Made by a program: the position numbers and the translations under genes
Shown: one piece after another, positions 29,991 through 32,663 of the stretch
Position numbering within the stretch: the first letter of the stretch is position 1
How the letters are laid out: each line of letters begins with the position of its first letter
Notes under the pieces: model-generated
The model's database searches: none
What the model was told of the DNA's origin: nothing
What the model saw: only the letters and a program-made list of their open reading frames with translations
From: Dysgonamonadaceae bacterium
GTDB taxonomy: Bacteria > Bacteroidota > Bacteroidia > Bacteroidales > Azobacteroidaceae
Assembly: GCA_031284225.1 (NCBI GenBank)
Contig: JAITAH010000367.1
Location: forward strand, 1-32,663
Reading direction: 5' to 3'
Length of the DNA: 32,663 nucleotides

Positions 29991-30389
29991 TTACACCCCT
30001 CCCCCCCCCGAAAAGGCGGAGATTAGCAGGCTGTTGATTTTTTTATCGTACTGCGCGCCGAACCGCCGACAGATTTCGTCTGCCGGACAGCCGGCGGCGT
30101 AAAGCCGGCCGATCTCTTCCAGTGTGTCATTGTCGCTTTCTTCGACGTATTGGGCGGCCAGGCAGCGCTCTTTATGGGTTTCTTTTGCCCGCTCCGAAGT
30201 GTAGCCGTATTGACGCAGCATTTTTTTGCAAAGCCTGTTGGAGAGAAGGATAGCCTCTTTTTCGGATGACGCAACAAGGATGGCGTACCGGATCTCCTGC
30301 CGGGCGTCTTCTTTATAAGCCCTTAACAGGGGATTGAATTTTTTCAGGCAATTGAAAATGTATTGCTCTATTTCATTGGCGTAACGCAT
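29991..30389 (-). CDS. hypothetical early protein with HTH-like C-terminus
   Basis: The 132-residue protein starts MRYANEIEQYIFNCLKKFNP. The C-terminal half, TLEEIGRLYAAGCPADEICR then RFGAQYDKKINSLL, looks like a helix-turn-helix. No family recognised. The start (30389) lies inside the end of the RecA-fold gene. The gene ends with a run of nine G (plus-strand C at 30001-30009) that encodes glycines just before the stop. Confidence 0.62.
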   Translation of the reverse strand: MRYANEIEQYIFNCLKKFNPLLRAYKEDARQEIRYAILVASSEKEAILLSNRLCKKMLRQYGYTSERAKETHKERCLAAQYVEESDNDTLEEIGRLYAAGCPADEICRRFGAQYDKKINSLLISAFSGGGGV

Positions 30390-30985
30390 GGCTCGTCGAA
30401 TAAGGAGGTTTGTCGATCGTGTTGTTTGAAAATCCGGATGCTGTTGGCTGCATTGTACCGGCCATGAATGTGCGCAACGCCCTGTTTTACTTCCACCAGT
30501 ACATCTACTTCGTGCTTCCATTTGGTGATGTTTTCGCCCATCTGCATCACCAAGTGCCAGGACAGTTTGCGCCGCCGGAACTTTATCCGCAGGGTTTCAA
30601 AATCGTTGTAGCTCATCTGAACGTGCTGGATGGAATCGATGATGACAAACCGGTAGCCGCCTGTTTTGATGGTGTTTTCGATGTCCGGTATGTTTTTGGT
30701 GTGGATAAACCGGACTTTTTCGGAAGTTACGCCGCATTGTTTCAGCCGGTTTTGCAGCGTTTTGGAGTTCAAACGTTCTTCGGCGGATACGTACAGCACG
30801 CGACCGAACCGGCTTGCGTACTGGGCAAAATTCGCCATGTAGGTCGATTTTCCGGATTTGGCTTCGCCGCGGACGAGCGTCGAAAAACGAATGTCCGGCT
30901 CGTCGAAAAGGCGTTTCCATTCGCCCTCAAAGGGGTATGTTTCGACCGTTCGTTCGGCTATCTGGACGGGAGATACTGTTTTCAT
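30368..30985 (-). CDS. RecA/RadA-fold P-loop ATPase with C-terminal clamp-binding-like motif
   Basis: The 205-residue protein has Walker A GEAKSGKST (40-48), GRVLYVSAEE (61-70) and Walker B FVIIDSIQ (113-120), the order seen in RadA/DnaB-like ATPases. Near the end QTSLFDEP (192-199) matches the QxSLF motif used by many proteins to bind the replication sliding clamp. I use ATG 30985; upstream codons overlap a separate membrane-protein gene. It may act in phage DNA replication or repair linked to transposition. It lacks a helicase-loader or zinc domain. Confidence 0.78.
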   Translation of the reverse strand: MKTVSPVQIAERTVETYPFEGEWKRLFDEPDIRFSTLVRGEAKSGKSTYMANFAQYASRFGRVLYVSAEERLNSKTLQNRLKQCGVTSEKVRFIHTKNIPDIENTIKTGGYRFVIIDSIQHVQMSYNDFETLRIKFRRRKLSWHLVMQMGENITKWKHEVDVLVEVKQGVAHIHGRYNAANSIRIFKQHDRQTSLFDEPCVTPMK

Positions 30986-30990
30986 GGCGG

Positions 30991-31170
30991 TTATTTGTGA
31001 CGGATGTACTTGTGAATAATAAATATAAGTATGCCTGTGTAGGCAAAGCCAATGAGATTTATCCACCATTTTTGCGGTTCGCTTTCCGGTTGTTCGTTGA
31101 AAATCAGCAAACAGGGTGCACAGAGGATGTTGACCAGCAGGATGAGGACTGCATATTTCAGTGTTGTCAT
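30991..31170 (-). CDS. 59-residue membrane protein with two hydrophobic segments
   Basis: The small gene starts at ATG 31170, which overlaps the HTH gene stop (ATGA), and ends 5 bases before the RecA-fold ATG. The product has helix 1 YAVLILLVNILCAPCLLIF (6-24), an acidic loop (NEQPESEPQKWW) and helix 2 LIGFAYTGILIFIIHKY (39-55). No family is recognised. Exact spacing and coupling support it being real. Confidence 0.65.
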   Translation of the reverse strand: MTTLKYAVLILLVNILCAPCLLIFNEQPESEPQKWWINLIGFAYTGILIFIIHKYIRHK

Positions 31171-31379
31171 ACTGTTTGTCTTTGAACGGGTTTGCCATAA
31201 AGTTCTTGTAGAACTTTCATCATTTTGCCGTAAAGAGGGTGGAATTCGCCCTGCATCCGGATGTTGTAAATCGTGTTCGGGTGAACGCCCAGTCGTCTGG
31301 CCAGCTTCGCCTTGGCCCCAAAGGGGAGCGAGAGCGGCATTTCGTAGGTGATAATTGTTGTAGTCATATTGTTAGTCAT
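31167..31379 (-). CDS. small helix-turn-helix DNA-binding protein
   Basis: The 70-residue protein holds a helix-turn-helix: KAKLARRLGVHPNTIYNIRM at about residues 23-42. The C-terminal helix is MMKVLQELYGKPV. It is a likely early regulator. Both its start (overlap with the 53-residue gene) and its stop (ATGA with the membrane-protein gene) are coupled. ATG 31367 is an alternative start. Confidence 0.7.
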   Translation of the reverse strand: MTNNMTTTIITYEMPLSLPFGAKAKLARRLGVHPNTIYNIRMQGEFHPLYGKMMKVLQELYGKPVQRQTV

Positions 31380-31533
31380 TATTTGTTAAATTGTATTCTA
31401 TCAGCAGACATTCATGGGATTCGTCCCTTAGCTTGTCTGCTATTTCGTTGCACATATACGATTGATCTGCAAACGAATAACCGGAAATAATTTCTTTGAC
31501 CGTTTCTACGGCGTTTGCGATTGTTTTGTCCAT
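31372..31533 (-). CDS. 53-residue hypothetical early protein
   Basis: The product begins MDKTIANAVETVKEIISGYS and ends ECLLIEYNLTNND. It is acidic and helical. No family recognised. Its stop overlaps the next start by 8 bases. Copy C of the tRNA-like element lies 34 bases before its ATG. Confidence 0.5.
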   Translation of the reverse strand: MDKTIANAVETVKEIISGYSFADQSYMCNEIADKLRDESHECLLIEYNLTNND

Positions 31534-31567
31534 AATTTTTACGTGAATTTTAAAGATGTTTTAAACT

Positions 31568-31612
31568 TGTTTTTGCCCCGGAATCGAACACAGGGCGTAA
31601 ACTGTTCAGGAT
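31568..31612 (-). repeat. tRNA T-arm-like element, copy C
   Basis: It matches copy B at 40 of 45 positions. The T-arm-like stem is weaker (GCCC with GGGC plus one flanking pair), and the outer CAGGA arm has decayed to CAAAA. The stop codon of the 64-residue gene upstream lies inside it. Confidence 0.7.
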
Positions 31613-31800
31613 TTTTGTTTTTTTTTGAATTGAAAATCATTTAAATCAAACCCAAAGGATTCAAGAATTTTTTTTGTAAACTCTCTATCCCTGTTAACTA
31701 CCAATCTGCCGTTATCGTGATCATACTTAAATGAGATTCCCCAATTGACAAAATACACAGGGATGGAAGATAGATGCTTTCCTTTTATTTCGGTTTTCAT
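31606..31800 (-). CDS. 64-residue hypothetical early protein
   Basis: The protein starts MKTEIKGKHLSSIPVYFVNW and has a beta-rich core (ISFKYDHDNGRLVVNRDREF) then a helix and a lysine-rich tail. No family recognised. It is coupled to the preceding gene (ATGA). Its TGA stop is within the tRNA-like element, so the element may have been inserted into or fused with its 3' end. Confidence 0.55.
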   Translation of the reverse strand: MKTEIKGKHLSSIPVYFVNWGISFKYDHDNGRLVVNRDREFTKKILESFGFDLNDFQFKKKQKS

Positions 31801-31997
31801 AACATATTAATTAATAAATCATTTTGCTCTATAGCCTCTTCGATACTTCCGATAGCCGACAGTATGGCGTTGTACACATTGTCAGTAATATACTCCTCCT
31901 TATTCTTGCCGGTAGCCACCAGTTCAGCCTCAAGAACCCCGTCCAGATAGCCGGACATGAATAACAGTTTGTCGCGTTGCTTTTTTGTGAGTTTCAT
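31797..31997 (-). CDS. 66-residue hypothetical early protein
   Basis: The protein starts MKLTKKQRDKLLFMSGYLDG and continues with helices rich in acid (AILSAIGSIEEAIEQNDLL). No family recognised. It overlaps the preceding stop (TAATG) and following start (ATGA), so it is part of a coupled chain. Confidence 0.6.
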   Translation of the reverse strand: MKLTKKQRDKLLFMSGYLDGVLEAELVATGKNKEEYITDNVYNAILSAIGSIEEAIEQNDLLINML

Positions 31998-32278
31998 TAG
32001 GTTGCCTCCTGTTTTTTTTTGGTTTGTTGAAATCTTGCTTCCAATTTGTCATACTCATGCCAAAACCCATCTACAAAGCTATATAATGCTTCGCGCTCCT
32101 CCGGCCCGAATGAGGCGACAAATCCGCCTCCGTCGCAATAGCGACCTGTTTCTTTGTCATAATCACAGTCGCAAAAGCACTGCTTCTTTATCTGCCCCAG
32201 CAAGAACATGACAGTGTTTAATTCGACTGTGGTCAAGCCGCTTAACGTGTAACCTCTTTGATTTACTGATACTCTCAT
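31997..32278 (-). CDS. first gene of the early operon, Cys-cluster protein
   Basis: The 93-residue protein starts MRVSVNQRGYTLSGLTTVEL. Four Cys at 34, 36, 38 and 48 (CFCDCDYDKETGRYCDGGG) may hold a metal. The rest is helical and charged. ATG 32278 is chosen because the upstream ATG (32374) lies in the operator and promoter region. As the first early gene it may act against host functions or regulate; no family recognised. Confidence 0.65.
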   Translation of the reverse strand: MRVSVNQRGYTLSGLTTVELNTVMFLLGQIKKQCFCDCDYDKETGRYCDGGGFVASFGPEEREALYSFVDGFWHEYDKLEARFQQTKKKQEAT

Positions 32279-32308
32279 AATTGTTTTTATATAATCTAAA
32301 TTTTTATT

Positions 32309-32322
32309 GCTACTTTTGTAGC
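32309..32322. promoter_or_regulatory. short hairpin/palindrome in the early leader
   Basis: GCTAC-TTTT-GTAGC is a perfect 5-base inverted repeat between the early promoter and first gene. It also contains a plus-strand TACTTTTG (32311-32318), but no -33 element is at the right distance. Confidence 0.35.
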
Positions 32323-32344
32323 GTTGTTTAATTGAATATGGCGA

Positions 32345-32375
32345 CAAAGATATAGAGTATTTCTCTAATATCAAA
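32345..32375 (-). promoter_or_regulatory. early promoter (minus strand)
   Basis: TATCTTTG (32352-32345) is the -7 element and TTTG (32375-32372) the -33 element, 25 bases apart centre to centre. Transcription would start near 32338. The -33 element lies between the arms of the operator inverted repeat. Confidence 0.6.
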
Positions 32376-32390
32376 ATAAAATTAGAGAAA
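32360..32390. promoter_or_regulatory. repressor operator (perfect inverted repeat)
   Basis: TTTCTCTAAT (32360-32369) and ATTAGAGAAA (32381-32390) are perfect complements with an 11-base spacer. It overlaps the early -33 element and lies just upstream of the repressor's own -7 element. A further TCTAAT half-site (32394-32399) follows. Confidence 0.6.
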
Positions 32391-32400
32391 AAATCTAATT

Positions 32401-32408
32401 TATTTTTG
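32401..32408 (+). promoter_or_regulatory. -7 element of the repressor promoter
   Basis: TATTTTTG matches TAnnTTTG and lies 24 bases before the repressor ATG. No clear TTTG lies at -33; the operator arm occupies that area, fitting a promoter under self-control. Confidence 0.45.
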
Positions 32409-32431
32409 GTGTTATTTTTAATATATTGATA

Positions 32432-32663
32432 ATGAATGTAAAAGAAAGAATAAAAAAATTCACAAAAGAAATAAATTTAAGTATTTCTGAATTTGAAAAG
32501 TCAATAGGTGTGGCTAATGGCTATGTTAATAGTATATCAAAAGGAATTGGAAGAGATAAAATTGAGATTATTTTAGAGAAATACCCTAAATTAAATATTG
32601 AATGGCTATTGACAGGCAAAGGTGAGATGTTAAGAACGGACGGCCAGGTGCCCGAACAGAGGA
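32432..32663 (+). CDS. phage repressor, N-terminal HTH domain (3' end outside window)
   Basis: 77 residues are visible. MNVKERIKKFTKEINLSISE leads into a helix-turn-helix (FEKSIGVANGYVNSISKGIG, 21-40), then EIILEKYPKLNIEWLLTGKG, the classic end of CI/XRE-type domains in Bacteroidota repressors. The following GEMLRTDGQVPEQR would be a linker to a C-terminal, possibly S24 peptidase, domain not visible here. It is divergent from the early operon and beside the operator, so it should maintain lysogeny. Confidence 0.82.
   Translation, partial: MNVKERIKKFTKEINLSISEFEKSIGVANGYVNSISKGIGRDKIEIILEKYPKLNIEWLLTGKGEMLRTDGQVPEQR

Noticed and set aside
1..32663. CRISPR array or rRNA/tRNA genes
   Set aside because: No regularly spaced repeats with unique spacers and no rRNA or complete tRNA structure were seen.

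Overview
The window carries most of a Mu-like transposable prophage in a Bacteroidota (probably Bacteroidales) chromosome. Three things point that way. The gene set is Mu-like: a DDE transposase followed by a MuB-type ATPase, a DUF935 portal, a MuF-type head protein, gp36- and gpG-like proteins, and a contractile tail. The best promoters fit the Bacteroidota pattern (TTTG, about 20 bases, then TAnnTTTG). Leaders are A/T-rich and lack clear Shine-Dalgarno sites.

Layout. Positions 1-571 hold a host TetR-type regulator, cut by the window edge, with its own palindromic operator. A cluster of related 29-base motifs at about 896-1006 probably marks the phage right end. A D12-class adenine methylase follows, in the place where Mu carries mom. 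Positions 1993-10193 (minus strand) hold a tail-completion protein, gpG-like protein, tape measure, MuF, portal, gp36-like connector and both terminase subunits. From a divergent promoter region (about 10200-10360), 10372-23658 (plus strand) hold protease/scaffold, capsid, sheath, tube, frameshifted tail chaperones, baseplate, lysis genes, J-type baseplate protein, tail fibres, a glycosyltransferase and a PI-PLC-like enzyme. A gene for a secreted protein (23661-24203) sits between the late and early blocks. Positions 24245-32278 (minus strand) form the early operon: many small proteins, a DUF3164 protein, MuB-like ATPase, MuA-like transposase, a RecA-fold ATPase and HTH proteins. A divergent switch with a perfect inverted repeat separates it from a repressor gene that leaves the window at 32663. 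The phage left end lies beyond the window.

How it fits together. The repressor probably binds the 32360-32390 inverted repeat and shuts off the early promoter. Early proteins perform replicative transposition. The divergent late region then drives two opposing late operons. Terminase packages DNA, and the contractile tail is built with a chaperone pair made by -1 frameshifting.

The least ordinary signals are these. A 42-45 base tRNA T-arm-like element occurs three times in early-gene leaders, including the transposase leader. A promoter-terminator cassette for a short plus-strand RNA faces the 3' end of a MuF protein that has a nuclease-toxin-like tail. A 47-base palindromic insertion supplies both the portal stop and the MuF start. 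The frameshift site is of textbook form. A cargo block encodes a ppGalNAc-transferase-like enzyme, a PI-PLC-like enzyme and an exported protein.
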